Below are positions 1 to 10,573 of a stretch of 64,000 nucleotides of DNA, in pieces; the stretch's first letter is position 1, and every line of letters begins with the position of its first letter. A program made the translations under genes and the position numbers. Under the pieces are notes generated by a model. That model was not told the DNA's origin. It did not search any database and saw only the letters and a list, made by a program, of their open reading frames with translations. Source of the DNA: Pseudomonas lundensis (GTDB lineage Bacteria; Pseudomonadota; Gammaproteobacteria; Pseudomonadales; Pseudomonadaceae); the NCBI RefSeq assembly GCF_001042985.1, contig NZ_JYKY01000008.1, forward strand, positions 98,779 through 162,778. The letters run 5' to 3'.

Positions 1-3000
1 AGCAAGGCGCTCAGCCCGCGCAGTGGAACCTGTAGCCAGGCAGGCCGGTTGGCCGCTTCATAGATCACTTCATAGGCCGCCTTTTCCAGGCTGAAGAGGG
101 TCAGTGCAGCCTGCGGGCCACCCTCCACCTTCCAGCCTGAAGCCAGATTAGCTGTTGCGTGGGAATACGCCTGCGTCAAGGCACCGCGCGCTTGCTCAAG
201 GTAACGCTCGACCACGCGCTGGCGAGCCAGGTCGGCCTCGGGCGAATGGTCCGCCTGTTGCACCTGCGCCACCGCCATGGCGGCGGCGTAGTCGAACGAA
301 CGCAGCAGCCCGCTGAGGTCTTTGTACGGGCTGTGACGGCTGCGTCTTTCTTGCAAGGGCCGCGCCGGTTCACCTTCAAAGTCGATGAAATACGCATCGC
401 CCTGCACCACCAGCACCTGCCCCAAGTGCAAGTCGCCATGCACGCGAATCAGGGGGCCGCCAAGGGTGTGATCGGCCAGGGAGGTGATGTAAGCGCCGAT
501 CTCGCGCTCATGTTTGAGCCAGTGCTTGACCTGCGCCTGATCCTCGGTGGGCAACTGCGACAGGTGAGCGTCGAGTTGCTGCAACGCCGCGTGGACCTGC
601 CGACTGATGGCCGTGGCCCAATGGCGTGCCTCTTTCGCGCCGGTGGTCTGCGGCGTGAAATCCGGGTTGTCGGTCGCGCTGGCCAGCACCTGATGCATTT
701 CGCCCAGCCGGCGGCCCAGCACGGCCGCAAAGTCGGCCAGCTCGCCGAGGGCGTTGTAGTGCTGATCGTGTTCGGACATGGCATCCGCCAGTTCGTCACG
801 TATGGCGCGCTCCAGATTGTTTTGGGTCCAGGTCCACGCATCGCCCTGATTGCTCAGATAGCCTTGGGCGATCATTAGCAAGGTGCTTTCGCCGTCGGCG
901 TCATGGCGCTCCACGGCACCGAGCAACGGAGAAATATTCGGGTAGCCCGCCGCCGTGAGGTAAGCGCCCATTTCCAGCTCCGGGTGCACGCCGGTGCTGA
1001 GCTGACGAATGAGTTTGAGCACCAGGGTGCCGCCGACCACCACCGAGCTGTTGGACTGCTCGGCCGACAGGTAACGAATCTCGCTGTTTTCATCCAGACC
1101 CTGTTCAGCCCACTGCGCGGTCGGGGTGAACCGGATCTGACCTGCGTCGCTGTCCAGCACCGTACCGGCGTGTAGGTGGCTCAACACCGTGCGCACAAAC
1201 GGTTCAAGGCTGAACGCATCGGTAATAAATCCGACCTGACGCACCCGTCGAGCGCGGCACAGGACCAATTGCTGAGCCAGGGCGCTGACGGGCTGATCTT
1301 CACCCACGACCCCGAGCGGCAGTTGATAGCGACGCGGCTGACCGCCCGCGGTCACCCGCACCTCGGTCAGCAACATCGGCGTGTCGGCCTGCCCCAGGCG
1401 TGTGCCGTACACCCACTCCACGTGCTCGATAGGCGCGCCTTTTTGCCCGTACCAGCGCTGCTTGGGCAGCCAGGCAGGCAGGGTGACGCGCTCCAGGGTG
1501 GTGCGGGTCGGCGCTTCGAGCACTTCTTCAATGCGTTTTTTGATCACCAGCGTGACCAGCTCCGGCAGGCTTTGTACCGGCTCGGCGTGCCAGCCCGGCA
1601 TCTGGCTTTCCGGCGCCAGCAGGAACCAGTAGAAGCCATATGGCGCCAGCGTCAGCATGAAGTGCAACTGGCCAATCGGCGGGAATGCATTGCCGCCGAG
1701 CATTTCCACCGGCACCCGGCCGCCGTACTCGCTGAGGTCCAGTTCAACCGCTTGGGCGCTGCGCGACACGTTGGCCACGCACAGGAGGGTTTCGTTCTTA
1801 CCCTGGCTGTCGGTGTATTCGCGAATGTAGGCCAGCACCCTGCGGTTGCTCGGTGACAGCATTTTCAGGCTGCCGCGGCCGAAGGCTTGCTGTTGCTTGC
1901 GCACGGCCAGCAACCGGCGAGTCCAGTTGAGCAACGAGTGCGGGTCGCCGGACTGGGCCTCGACGTTGACGGATTGATAGCCGTACAACGGGTCCATGAT
2001 CGGCGGCAGCACCAGGCTGGCCGGGTTGGCACGCGAAAACCCGCCATTGCGGTCAATCGACCACTGCATGGGGGTGCGCACGCCGTCACGGTCGCCCAGA
2101 TAGATGTTGTCGCCCATGCCGATTTCATCGCCGTAATACAAGGTGGGCGTGCCGGGCATGGACAGCAACAGGCTGTTGAGCAGCTCAATGCGCCGACGGT
2201 CGCGTTCCATCAAGGGTGCCAGGCGCCGCCTGATGCCCAGGTTGATCCGCGCACGACGGTCCGCAGCGTAGTAATTCCACAGGTAATCGCGTTCTTTGTC
2301 GGTGACCATTTCGAGCGTCAGCTCATCGTGGTTGCGCAAAAAGATCGCCCACTGGCAATTGGCGGGGATTTCCGGGGTCTGGCGCAGGATGTCGGTGATC
2401 GGAAAGCGATCTTCCTGCGCCAGCGCCATGTACATGCGCGGCATCAAGGGGAAATGGAACGCCATGTGGCATTCGTCGCCATTGATGCCGTCGGTGTCAC
2501 CGAAGTACTGCTGGGTGTCCTCGGGCCATTGGTTGGCCTCGGCCAGCAGCATGCGGTCCGGGTAGTGCGCATCAATTTCGGCACGGATCTGTTTCAGAAT
2601 CTGATGGGTTTCGGGCAGGTTTTCATTGTTGGTGCCGTCGCGCTCGATCAAGTACGGAATGGCATCCAGGCGCAGGCCATCGATGCCCATGTCCAGCCAA
2701 TAACGCATCACCGCCAGCACTTCTTTCATAACCTGCGGGTTGTCGAAGTTGAGGTCGGGTTGGTGGGAGTAGAAACGGTGCCAATAGTATTGGCCCGCGA
2801 CGGGGTCCCACGTCCAGTTTGAGCTTTCGGTGTCGAGAAAGATGATGCGCGTGCCGTCGTACTTTTCGTCGGTGTCGGACCACACGTAATAATCCCGGGC
2901 CTTGGAGCCGGGTTTGGCGTGCCGCGCCTTTTGAAACCAGGGGTGTTGGTCAGAGGTGTGGTTGATCACCAGTTCGGTAATGACCCGCAGGCCACGCTTG

Positions 3001-3299
3001 TGGGCTTCAGCGATGAAGCGCTTCACATCGGCCAGGGTGCCGTAATCCGGGTGGACGCCGCGATAATCAGCGATGTCGTAGCCATCGTCACGCCGTGGCG
3101 ATGGGTAGAACGGCAGCAGCCACAGGGTGTTGACCCCCAGCTCCGCGATGTAATCGAGTTTGCTGATCAGGCCCGGAAAATCGCCGATTCCATCATTGTT
3201 GGAGTCGAAAAACGATTTCACGTGCACTTGATAAATCACCGCGTCCTTGTACCAGAGCGGGTCGTTGATAAAACTTGCGGTTGCGACGTTCTTTGCCAT
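1..3299 (-). CDS. treS: Trehalose synthase fused to maltokinase (TreS-Mak), 3' end outside window
   Basis: Interconverts maltose and trehalose and phosphorylates maltose to maltose-1-phosphate, the donor for GlgE. About 1,099 codons are visible from the ATG at 3299; the stop lies left of the window. The N-terminal half is a GH13 barrel with DGLRLDAIP (nucleophile Asp212), [11 protein letters not shown] (acid/base Glu254) and FLRNHDE (Asp325). The C-terminal half is an aminoglycoside-kinase-like fold with VHGDLHLGQ and IDFEGEP near residues 950-980. The fusion is common in Pseudomonas and usually precedes glgB, which would be further left. GlgE lies 58 bp upstream on the same strand, so the two are probably one operon. 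No internal stop was found. Confidence 0.95.
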   Translation of the reverse strand, partial: MAKNVATASFINDPLWYKDAVIYQVHVKSFFDSNNDGIGDFPGLISKLDYIAELGVNTLWLLPFYPSPRRDDGYDIADYRGVHPDYGTLADVKRFIAEAHKRGLRVITELVINHTSDQHPWFQKARHAKPGSKARDYYVWSDTDEKYDGTRIIFLDTESSNWTWDPVAGQYYWHRFYSHQPDLNFDNPQVMKEVLAVMRYWLDMGIDGLRLDAIPYLIERDGTNNENLPETHQILKQIRAEIDAHYPDRMLLAEANQWPEDTQQYFGDTDGINGDECHMAFHFPLMPRMYMALAQEDRFPITDILRQTPEIPANCQWAIFLRNHDELTLEMVTDKERDYLWNYYAADRRARINLGIRRRLAPLMERDRRRIELLNSLLLSMPGTPTLYYGDEIGMGDNIYLGDRDGVRTPMQWSIDRNGGFSRANPASLVLPPIMDPLYGYQSVNVEAQSGDPHSLLNWTRRLLAVRKQQQAFGRGSLKMLSPSNRRVLAYIREYTDSQGKNETLLCVANVSRSAQAVELDLSEYGGRVPVEMLGGNAFPPIGQLHFMLTLAPYGFYWFLLAPESQMPGWHAEPVQSLPELVTLVIKKRIEEVLEAPTRTTLERVTLPAWLPKQRWYGQKGAPIEHVEWVYGTRLGQADTPMLLTEVRVTAGGQPRRYQLPLGVVGEDQPVSALAQQLVLCRARRVRQVGFITDAFSLEPFVRTVLSHLHAGTVLDSDAGQIRFTPTAQWAEQGLDENSEIRYLSAEQSNSSVVVGGTLVLKLIRQLSTGVHPELEMGAYLTAAGYPNISPLLGAVERHDADGESTLLMIAQGYLSNQGDAWTWTQNNLERAIRDELADAMSEHDQHYNALGELADFAAVLGRRLGEMHQVLASATDNPDFTPQTTGAKEARHWATAISRQVHAALQQLDAHLSQLPTEDQAQVKHWLKHEREIGAYITSLADHTLGGPLIRVHGDLHLGQVLVVQGDAYFIDFEGEPARPLQERRSRHSPYKDLSGLLRSFDYAAAMAVAQVQQADHSPEADLARQRVVERYLEQARGALTQAYSHATANLASGWKVEGGPQAALTLFSLEKAAYEVIYEAANRPAWLQVPLRGLSAL

Positions 3300-3357
3300 G
3301 AGTAATACCTGCTGATTCGCACGCGCGAGGCCGCCCGGGCAGCGGCTCAAGGCTCGG

Positions 3358-5352
3358 TTAAAGAGGTTTGATGCGCCAGATGCCGAAGGGCTGGACCGCT
3401 GGATCAAGCCGCGTCCATTGGGTTTTGCCGTACCAGGTCCAGCGATGGCCGCTCATCAAGTCTTCGCCACAGGTGGCGGCATCGTCGGGCAAGCCCATTT
3501 CCCACAAAGGCAATTCAAAATGAGCCTCTTGCACGTGATGCGGGTCCAGATTGATGGCCACCAGCACACAGTTGCTGCCATCGGCGCTGCGCTTGCCGAA
3601 ATACAGAATGTTGTCGTTCCAGGCGTTGTAGAACGTCACGCCCAGATGCGTGTGCAAGGCCGGGTTTTGTCGGCGGATGCGGTTGAGCTGGGCAATCTCG
3701 GCCACGATGTTGTCGGGCGCGGTGAAGTCACGGGGGCGGATCTGGTACTTCTCGGAATCCAGGTATTCCTCCCGTCCCGGCAAGGCGGCGGACTCGCACA
3801 GCTCAAACCCCGAATACATGCCCCATAACCCCGAGCCCATGGCGGCCAGCGCGGCGCGGATCAAGAACCCCGCACGCCCCGACTCCTGTAGAAAGCGCGG
3901 GTTGATGTCCGGGGTGTTGACGAAGAAGTTGGGCCGAAAGCACTCGCGCAACGGGCTTTGGTTGAGCTCGGTGAAGTACTGGGTCAGCTCGGCCTTGGTG
4001 TTGCGCCAGGTGAAATAGGTGTAGCTCTGGGAGTAACCCACTTTGCCCAGTCGCGCCATCATCGCCGGGGTGGTGAAGGCTTCGGCCAGAAAAATCACCT
4101 CGGGGTGCGCGCTACGCACGTCGGCAATCAGCCATTGCCAGAACGGCAGCGGTTTGGTGTGAGGGTTGTCCACGCGGAACAGCTTGACCCCTTCTTGCAC
4201 CCAGCCCAGCACAATGTCGCGCAGGGCCAGCCACAGCGAAGGAATCGCATCCGGCGCATAGAAATCGACGTTGACGATGTCCTGGTATTTTTTCGGCGGG
4301 TTTTCCGCATAGCGGATCGTGCCGTCCGGGCGCCAGTTGAACCAGCCGGGATGCTGGGTCAGCCAGGGGTGGTCTTGGGAGCACTGGATGGCGAAATCCA
4401 GCGCGATCTCCAGCCCGTGGGAAGCGGCGGCCTGCACCAGACGGCGAAAATCGTCGCGGGTGCCCAACTGCGGGTGAATCGCCTCGTGCCCGCCTTCTTC
4501 GCTGCCGATGGCATACGGACTGCCGGGATCGTCCGGCCCGGCTTGCAGGGTGTTATTGGGCCCCTTGCGATGACGGCGGCCGATGGGGTGAATCGGCGGA
4601 AAATACAGCACGTCAAAGCCCATGTCGTGAATCATCGGCAGCCGCTCGATCACGTCATTAAAGGTGCCGTGCCGGGCGGGATCGTGGGTCATCGAACGCG
4701 GGAACAGTTCGTACCAGCTGGCGAACTCGGCGAGCGGGCGTTCCACCTCGACCGGGTAGCGAGGACTGAGGCTGACGTAGGCGTGATATTGCGCCTGCGC
4801 CATGAGGTGAGCGCTGCTTTCATGGAGAAACAGCGCCACCTGTTCGGTTTCGAGCAAACCGGTCAGTTGAATCAACAGCGTCTGCAACTGCGCCTGAAGC
4901 TCACCCTGGGTGCGCTCAATGGCGTGTTGCACCAGCACGCGGCCTTCTTGCAGCTCAAGGCTCACCGGCACCCCGGCCTGGTGTTTTTTCTCCAGCTCGT
5001 GGCAAAAGCTGGCAAAGCGATCGATCCAGGCTTCGATGCAGAACTCATAGCGTCCCTGCAACGGCACCTCGAACTGCCCCGCCCAGCCATCATTGCCCAC
5101 GAACGTCATGGCCGCGGTGGACCATTCTTGCTGCTCGGCACGGCGCCAATGCAGCATCACGGCCAGTTGATCGTGGCCATCGGTGAAGACCTTGCTGGTG
5201 ACGTCCACCGTCCGCCCTTGGGTTGCCTTGACGGCAAACTGGCCGTTTTCCAGCACCGGGGAGGTGCTTTCGATGGCAATACGCGGCAGCAGCAGCGCAT
5301 GGGACAGAGGCAATACAGCGGTTGAATCTGAATCCTGGAAATCAGCAGTCAT
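3358..5352 (-). CDS. glgE: Alpha-1,4-glucan:maltose-1-phosphate maltosyltransferase GlgE
   Basis: Transfers maltosyl units from maltose-1-phosphate to the non-reducing end of alpha-1,4-glucans. The protein has 664 residues, normal for the family. Residues 20-200 form the N-terminal DUF3416/N-S domains, followed by the catalytic GH13 barrel with the family signature [15 protein letters not shown] (nucleophile Asp395) and [10 protein letters not shown] (acid/base Glu424). It is the first gene of a probable glgE-treS operon. With TreS-Mak it gives the trehalose-to-glucan (GlgE) pathway. A second, stand-alone copy of the N-terminal domain is encoded 0.7 kb upstream. Confidence 0.96.
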   Translation of the reverse strand: MTADFQDSDSTAVLPLSHALLLPRIAIESTSPVLENGQFAVKATQGRTVDVTSKVFTDGHDQLAVMLHWRRAEQQEWSTAAMTFVGNDGWAGQFEVPLQGRYEFCIEAWIDRFASFCHELEKKHQAGVPVSLELQEGRVLVQHAIERTQGELQAQLQTLLIQLTGLLETEQVALFLHESSAHLMAQAQYHAYVSLSPRYPVEVERPLAEFASWYELFPRSMTHDPARHGTFNDVIERLPMIHDMGFDVLYFPPIHPIGRRHRKGPNNTLQAGPDDPGSPYAIGSEEGGHEAIHPQLGTRDDFRRLVQAAASHGLEIALDFAIQCSQDHPWLTQHPGWFNWRPDGTIRYAENPPKKYQDIVNVDFYAPDAIPSLWLALRDIVLGWVQEGVKLFRVDNPHTKPLPFWQWLIADVRSAHPEVIFLAEAFTTPAMMARLGKVGYSQSYTYFTWRNTKAELTQYFTELNQSPLRECFRPNFFVNTPDINPRFLQESGRAGFLIRAALAAMGSGLWGMYSGFELCESAALPGREEYLDSEKYQIRPRDFTAPDNIVAEIAQLNRIRRQNPALHTHLGVTFYNAWNDNILYFGKRSADGSNCVLVAINLDPHHVQEAHFELPLWEMGLPDDAATCGEDLMSGHRWTWYGKTQWTRLDPAVQPFGIWRIKPL

Positions 5353-5577
5353 CGAGCATCACTCCTCACGCCCATGGACGCTAACGTGTGTCGTTTCAAA
5401 GCATTTTCCGGCATTGACACCGGACACCTAGCTTGGGAGGCAGCATCCGGATTAAAAGTTCAGACTGTTTTACAAGGCTCCGTTGGTCGTGTGGCGGGAG
5501 TGTTTTGCGCAGGTCACCGGTCAACCCCTTGACGACCTGACGTTTATCCGCCGTTGAAAAAGCCACGAGGCCTACTG

Positions 5578-5748
5578 ATGAGTATTCCGATTCCTGCGCA
5601 CACGCCGGACCCGAACATTGACGATCCGGTGATCCCGCCCTCTGACCCGCCACCGGTTCCTGAACAGGACCCACCGCTGGCCGATCCAAAGCCGGTGGGC
5701 GACCCACCCAGCCAGACACCACCCATCAAGGGCAACCCCGCGGCTTAA
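5578..5748 (+). CDS. Small proline-rich protein, unknown function
   Basis: Encodes 56 residues if it starts at ATG 5578, behind a GAGG at about 8 nt; an in-frame ATG at 5554 has no better ribosome site. Most of the chain is Pro and Asp/Glu in PxPP-type runs, with no signal peptide or membrane segment, so it is probably disordered. It reads away from glgE and lies 25 bp before the next gene, which has its own strong Shine-Dalgarno. I do not recognise a family. Confidence 0.55.
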   Translation: MSIPIPAHTPDPNIDDPVIPPSDPPPVPEQDPPLADPKPVGDPPSQTPPIKGNPAA

Positions 5749-5773
5749 GGGGTTCAGATTAAGGAGAGTCACC

Positions 5774-6013
5774 ATGAGCTTTGTCATCGATCAAAATCGC
5801 GGCATCTGCGTCTTTTCACGCAGTGAAGGCGAGTTACAGGTGCAGTTACCCAAGATCATCGTCATGAACAACAACCCTTCGGGCCTATCAGAAGCACGGG
5901 TGGGCCACGCACGCATCGCCATTACCGAGGAAGAGGCAGAAACCTTGGTCGGCGCAGGCGCGGTGGATCAACGGACCATGCGACACGCCACCAGCAAAGG
6001 TTCACCGATCTGA
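5774..6013 (+). CDS. Small conserved protein resembling DUF3203
   Basis: Encodes 79 residues, preceded by AAGGAG 6-7 nt before the ATG. The C-terminal part, with TEEEAETLVGAGAVDQR, resembles the short Pseudomonas DUF3203 family, which has no assigned function; that match is from memory. There is no signal peptide or membrane segment. It is co-oriented with the small proline-rich gene and sits between glgE and the stand-alone GlgE N-domain gene, so a link with storage-glucan or stress metabolism is possible but not shown. Confidence 0.6.
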   Translation: MSFVIDQNRGICVFSRSEGELQVQLPKIIVMNNNPSGLSEARVGHARIAITEEEAETLVGAGAVDQRTMRHATSKGSPI

Positions 6014-6067
6014 ACCCTACCTTGGCCTGCACGGTGAGCACCGTGACCCCGGTGCTCACCGCAGCTG

Positions 6068-6685
6068 TCAACGCACCACGTACAGCGGGTATTCAGGGCT
6101 GAGGGTCAAGCAGGTACGCGGCTGGGCATCACGCATCAAGCCTTTGGTGCGTTCATTCATCAAACAGGCCACTTGCTCAGGCGGCGACAAACGCCTCACG
6201 TGGTAGTGCAGCGCCTTTAACGGGTGTTGTCGCTCCTCATCACACCGTCCGAGCGCCTGCACGATATGCGCTAGCCCGGTATCGATCAGTGATTGCAGCG
6301 GCTCGCCTGTCTGCAGCGCTTTTTCCAGCGCCAGGCAATAACCGCCATAGCTGTCGATCCACGCGTCGATGCAAAACACATGGGGCCCCGGTTGATCGAT
6401 CAGGATCTGGCCGTACCACACGCGATTGCCCAAGGTATGCAGGTGCAGGCTGTCGCCGTCACTGCTGTCGACATGCCGCCAGCGCACAATCACTGCCAGT
6501 GGTCCGGACGTGAGGCAATACGCATGACTGGTGACTTTTAATAACTGGCCGACCACGGCCTTGGCTGGTTGCTGGCCGAAATCAACAACCGGCTGGGTGT
6601 TTTCGATCACGATCTGCGGCAGCTCCAGGCCGCTTCTTATTCCATCTGCCTCTGAACCTGGTTCGAACCTCGCCCCGGCTGACAT
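6068..6685 (-). CDS. Stand-alone GlgE N-terminal (DUF3416) domain protein
   Basis: Encodes 205 residues from ATG 6685, with GGAG 7 nt upstream. Residues 20-205 follow GlgE residues 22-205 block by block: LPQIVIENTQPV against [31 protein letters not shown] against [19 protein letters not shown], and LTLSPEYPLYV against [11 protein letters not shown]. It stops exactly where the GH13 catalytic barrel begins in GlgE, so it has no active site. In GlgE this region helps form the dimer and the acceptor groove. The free domain may therefore bind glucan or modulate GlgE, but that role is inference. The frame is intact and has its own ribosome site, so it is not an obvious remnant. Confidence 0.8.
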   Translation of the reverse strand: MSAGARFEPGSEADGIRSGLELPQIVIENTQPVVDFGQQPAKAVVGQLLKVTSHAYCLTSGPLAVIVRWRHVDSSDGDSLHLHTLGNRVWYGQILIDQPGPHVFCIDAWIDSYGGYCLALEKALQTGEPLQSLIDTGLAHIVQALGRCDEERQHPLKALHYHVRRLSPPEQVACLMNERTKGLMRDAQPRTCLTLSPEYPLYVVR

Positions 6686-6768
6686 TCATTTACTCCTCAA
6701 CACACACATAAGTGCTGGCTCACCCTACTCAATTCTGGAGCTCTGCTGTCAGGTGAGTCGCATTTTCC

Positions 6769-6782
6769 TTGATCTCGATCAG
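6769..6782. promoter_or_regulatory. Candidate ANR/FNR box
   Basis: TTGATCTCGATCAG matches the ANR/FNR consensus TTGAT-N4-ATCAA at 9 of 10 defined positions. It lies 84 bp upstream of the stand-alone GlgE N-domain gene and 192 bp upstream of ccoG. CcoG is an oxidase-assembly factor often found in ANR regulons, so ccoG is the likelier target. Confidence 0.5.
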
Positions 6783-6973
6783 CATCATCCAAGACGCATT
6801 CGGTTACAAGCTGACACGCCATAAATACTGCTCTTCAGCGGGGTGCAGCCGGTTGTCGCAGGCACCTCGAAAAAACCATCTGATCCGCTTTTAAAACAGA
6901 TAGCTGAGCCTGTTATGCAATCAGTTCCCCCGGCATAGTGCTCCGGCCTGATGGAGGCTGATGAGCGAAGACC

Positions 6974-8395
6974 ATGAGCGAACACATTCCCGTCCAGATT
7001 CTTGAATCATTTGAGGCTTCTCGACCTCGAGCCGCAAAACCCAAAAGCCCGTCCAGCGATAACGCGATTCATACCCGTAGTTTTTCTGGCCTGTTCCGTA
7101 CCCTTCGATTAATCGGCGCCGGGTTTCTGTTTCTGCTGTTCTTCGGCACTGTCTGGCTCAGTTGGGACGGCCGCCAGGCCGTCTTGTGGGACCTGTCCGA
7201 AAGCAAGTTCCACATCTTTGGCGCCACCTTCTGGCCTCAGGACTTCATCCTGTTGTCAGGGCTATTGATCATCGCCGCGTTCGGTTTGTTCACTATTACG
7301 GTGTTTGCAGGACGCGTGTGGTGTGGCTACACCTGCCCGCAAAGCACCTGGACCTGGTTATTCATGTGGTGCGAAAAGGTCACCGAAGGCGACCGTAACC
7401 AGCGCATCAAGCTCAAGGCGGCGCCCTGGGGCATCAAAAAAGTCGTGCGCCGTACCGCCAAACATTCGCTGTGGCTGGCGATCAGCGTGATGACGGCATT
7501 GACGTTTGTCGGCTATTTCACACCCATTCGGCCGCTGGCCACAGAACTGCTGACCCTGGAAATGGCCGGCGTCAGTCTGTTCTGGGTGCTGTTCTTCACC
7601 GGCGCCACCTACATCAACGCCGGCTGGCTGCGTGAAGCCGTGTGCATGCACATGTGCCCGTATGCGCGGTTCCAGAGCGTGATGTTCGACAAGGACACGC
7701 TGGCCATTTCTTATGACGTGGCGCGTGGCGAATCCCGTGGACCGCGCAAACGCGGGTCCGACCCCAAACAGGCCGGGCTGGGCGATTGCATCGATTGCCA
7801 CATGTGTGTGCAGGTGTGTCCGACCGGTATCGACATCCGCGACGGCTTGCAGATGGAATGCATCGGCTGTGCGGCCTGTATCGATGCCTGTGATTCAGTG
7901 ATGGACAAAATGGGCTATGCCCGCGGGCTGGTGCGCTACACCTCCGAACACGAATTGCAGGGTGGCAAGACCCACCTGCTGCGCCCGCGCCTGATTGGCT
8001 ATGCGGTGGTGCTGGTGGTCATGATCGGTGCTCTGGTGGTGGCGTTGAACCAGCGCAGCATGGTGTCACTGGATGTGATCAAAGACCGCGGCTTGTTCCG
8101 TGAGAACAGCCAAGGCCAGATCGAAAACATCTACAGCCTGAAAATCATCAACAAAACCCAGGACACCCAGCACTATCGCGTGTCGCTCAAGGACGGCGAG
8201 GGTTACCAGTTGCAAGGTAAAACCGAGTTGACCCTGGCACCCGGCGAAATCACCGACCTGCCGGTCTCGGTTGCCCTGCTGGCCGATCGCCCGACCAGCA
8301 GCTCGCAGACCATCACGTTTGTGGTCACGGACACCGATCAGCCCAGCGTGCGCGGTGTGGCTGACAGCCGTTTCGTGGCGCCGCTCAACCGCTGA
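6974..8395 (+). CDS. ccoG: Cytochrome c oxidase accessory protein CcoG (RdxA/FixG)
   Basis: Inner-membrane iron-sulfur protein needed for copper handling during cbb3 oxidase assembly. The 473 residues hold membrane segments at about 45-65, 90-112, 165-185, 200-215 and 335-358, a WCGYTCPQ motif (Cys117, Cys121), CMHMCPY (Cys224, Cys228), and two 4Fe-4S motifs, CIDCHMCVQVCP (272-282) and CIGCAACIDAC (296-306). The periplasmic C-terminal tail is the usual FixG Ig-like domain. No ccoNOQP or ccoIS genes flank it, so this is an orphan copy. Confidence 0.95.
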   Translation: MSEHIPVQILESFEASRPRAAKPKSPSSDNAIHTRSFSGLFRTLRLIGAGFLFLLFFGTVWLSWDGRQAVLWDLSESKFHIFGATFWPQDFILLSGLLIIAAFGLFTITVFAGRVWCGYTCPQSTWTWLFMWCEKVTEGDRNQRIKLKAAPWGIKKVVRRTAKHSLWLAISVMTALTFVGYFTPIRPLATELLTLEMAGVSLFWVLFFTGATYINAGWLREAVCMHMCPYARFQSVMFDKDTLAISYDVARGESRGPRKRGSDPKQAGLGDCIDCHMCVQVCPTGIDIRDGLQMECIGCAACIDACDSVMDKMGYARGLVRYTSEHELQGGKTHLLRPRLIGYAVVLVVMIGALVVALNQRSMVSLDVIKDRGLFRENSQGQIENIYSLKIINKTQDTQHYRVSLKDGEGYQLQGKTELTLAPGEITDLPVSVALLADRPTSSSQTITFVVTDTDQPSVRGVADSRFVAPLNR

Positions 8396-8507
8396 GGCGT
8401 ACCCGCCGAGCACACACCGGCCCGGTTGCCGCTGCGATGCGCGGCGGCGACAGGTAGAGTGTCGGTGCTGAAACTTTTTGAATAACGCCGGACCGAGCCT
8501 TGCCCAC

Positions 8508-9917
8508 ATGAAACGTTACGAAAAATTTGCCGACGACATTGCCGAACTGATCCGCTCCGGGGTGCTCGGCCCCGGCCAACGGGTGCCTTCCGTGCGCTAT
8601 GCCAGCCAGACTTACGGCGTCAGCCCGTCCACGGTGTTTCAGGCCTATTACCTGCTGGAGCGCCGCGGTTTGATCCGGGCCAAGCCGCGCTCCGGGTATT
8701 TCGTCAACGCCCATACACCCAGCCCGTTTTGTGAACCGGCGTTCAGCAACCACGTCACCGAATCCACGGAAGTGGACGTCAGCGGGTTGGTGTTTTCAGT
8801 GCTGGATTCGATCAAGGACCCGCACACCGTGCCCTTTGGCTCGGCCTTCCCGAGCCCGACATTATTTCCGTTGCAGCGCCTGGCCCGTTCCATGGCCACC
8901 GCCAGCCGCGAAATGGACCCGCGCATGGTGGTCACCGACATGTCCCCCGGCAACCCGCAACTCCGGCGCCAGATTGCCCTGCGTTACATGGTGGGCGGGC
9001 TGATGCTGCCGATGGAGGAGTTGCTGATCACCAACGGGGCACTGGAAGCCTTGAACCTGTGCCTGCAAGCGGTGACCGAACCCGGTGATCTGGTGGCCAT
9101 TGAAGCGCCAGCGTTTTACGCCTGCCTGCAAGTGCTGGAGCGACTCAAGCTCAAGGCCGTGGAAATCCCCGTGCACCCGCGCGACGGCATTGACCTTGGG
9201 GTGCTGGCACACACCCTGGAGCGTCACCCGATCAAGGCGGTGTGGTGCATGACCACCTTCCAGAACCCGATTGGCGCGAGCATGCCCGATGCCAAGAAAC
9301 AGGCACTGGTCGACCTGTTACGCACCCATCAGGTGCCGTTGATCGAAGATGACGTGTACGCCGAACTGTATTACGGCCAACACGCCCCTAAACCGGCCAA
9401 AGCCTTCGATACCGAAGGCCTGGTGATGCATTGCGGCTCGTTTGCCAAAAGCCTGGCGCCGGGCTACCGGATCGGCTGGGTGGCGGCGGGTCGCTACGCG
9501 CAAAAAGTCGAACGCCTGAAACTGATGACCTCGCTGTGCGCGTCAATGCCCGCGCAGGCGGCCATCGCTGACTACCTGCAACACGGCGGTTACGACCGTC
9601 ACCTGCGTAAATTGCGGTACGCGCTGGAAGAACAGCAAAGCGCCATGCTGGCCGCGATCGGCCGTTACTTCCCGGCGCAAACCCGTGTCAGCCAGCCCAC
9701 GGGGGGGTACTTCCTGTGGCTGGAGCTGCCCGAACAGATGGACTCGCTCAAGCTGTTTCAGATGGCGCTGGCCCAAGGCATCAGCATCGCGCCGGGGCCG
9801 ATCTTCTCGGCAACCCAGCGGTTTCGCAATTGCATCCGCCTCAACTACGGCAGCCCGTGGGATGAAGCCTGTGAAAAAGCCATGGAAACCCTCGGCAAAA
9901 TCGTGCGCTCGTTTTAG
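8508..9917 (+). CDS. MocR/GntR-type regulator with aminotransferase domain
   Basis: A PLP-dependent transcription factor. The N-terminal winged helix (about residues 1-70: RVPSVRYASQTYGVSPSTV) is followed by a fold-type I aminotransferase domain, with YGSP-type substrate motifs and the Schiff-base lysine in SFAKSLAPGYR. I chose ATG 8508 because the helix begins right there; an in-frame start at 8478 would add ten residues with no domain content. The neighbours do not reveal the ligand. Confidence 0.88.
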   Translation: MKRYEKFADDIAELIRSGVLGPGQRVPSVRYASQTYGVSPSTVFQAYYLLERRGLIRAKPRSGYFVNAHTPSPFCEPAFSNHVTESTEVDVSGLVFSVLDSIKDPHTVPFGSAFPSPTLFPLQRLARSMATASREMDPRMVVTDMSPGNPQLRRQIALRYMVGGLMLPMEELLITNGALEALNLCLQAVTEPGDLVAIEAPAFYACLQVLERLKLKAVEIPVHPRDGIDLGVLAHTLERHPIKAVWCMTTFQNPIGASMPDAKKQALVDLLRTHQVPLIEDDVYAELYYGQHAPKPAKAFDTEGLVMHCGSFAKSLAPGYRIGWVAAGRYAQKVERLKLMTSLCASMPAQAAIADYLQHGGYDRHLRKLRYALEEQQSAMLAAIGRYFPAQTRVSQPTGGYFLWLELPEQMDSLKLFQMALAQGISIAPGPIFSATQRFRNCIRLNYGSPWDEACEKAMETLGKIVRSF

Positions 9918-9941
9918 CGCGCCCGGCACCGGGGCCTCACG

Positions 9942-10352
9942 CTAACCGGGCAGACAGGTGAAGTCCGCCGTGTGGGCCACTTCCTTGCCCTGCCCGTCGA
10001 CCAGCCGGGCACTGATCTGCGCGCCCAGGCTCGATTCGATGAGTTGGTAATGGCCGCCGGGCTTGAAGCCCTGGTAGCTGACGTTACCCTGGCAATCGAC
10101 CTGATTTTGATCACCGCTGGCCCCTTCGAACAACGTGACGTCCAGTCGGTGGGCGCCCGGTGTCACCTCAAAAAAACGCCCGTCACGGGTGTTTTTGCCA
10201 TCCACACGCTCGGCCATCAGGTCGCCAGTGCCCTCTTCCTTGAGGCCAATCCAGGCCTCGCTCGGGTCCTGCGCGGGCATGGGACCGGCGCAGGCCGACA
10301 GTAACAGTGCAAGGCTCAGGCCCGGAATCAACAGCAAGGGTTTGACAATCAT
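9942..10352 (-). CDS. Small lipoprotein, unknown function
   Basis: Encodes 136 residues from ATG 10352. The signal peptide ends in the lipobox LLSAC, so it is a lipidated envelope protein. A longer frame from 10448 exists, but its extra 32 residues precede the hydrophobic core and do not look like a signal. The mature part contains GAHRLDVTLFEG and two Cys that could form a disulfide. No family is recognised with certainty. It converges on the MocR-type gene with only 24 bp between. Confidence 0.75.
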   Translation of the reverse strand: MIVKPLLLIPGLSLALLLSACAGPMPAQDPSEAWIGLKEEGTGDLMAERVDGKNTRDGRFFEVTPGAHRLDVTLFEGASGDQNQVDCQGNVSYQGFKPGGHYQLIESSLGAQISARLVDGQGKEVAHTADFTCLPG

Positions 10353-10573
10353 CGCAACGCGCCTCGAAAACAGACCATGGACACGACGGGGCTGACCTGC
10401 CTCCGTCACACAGGCCATCAGCCTGGCCGCCTTCGGGCACAGCGCCAAATGAAGGTGAATGAAGGGATTTTCAGCCCTTTCTTAAAGGATCCTTCACGTG
10501 CCTGAAAGCGCCGCGTTAGGTTCCAGCGGCAAGACTGCCGGGGTTTGCAATTCCACTCCCCGGAGGTTCAGGC

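Noticed and set aside
4112..4384. Overlapping minus-strand frames inside glgE
   Set aside because: Out-of-frame shadows of glgE.
3958..5325. Long plus-strand frame (455 codons)
   Set aside because: Antisense to glgE, whose product and active site are certain; no family features.
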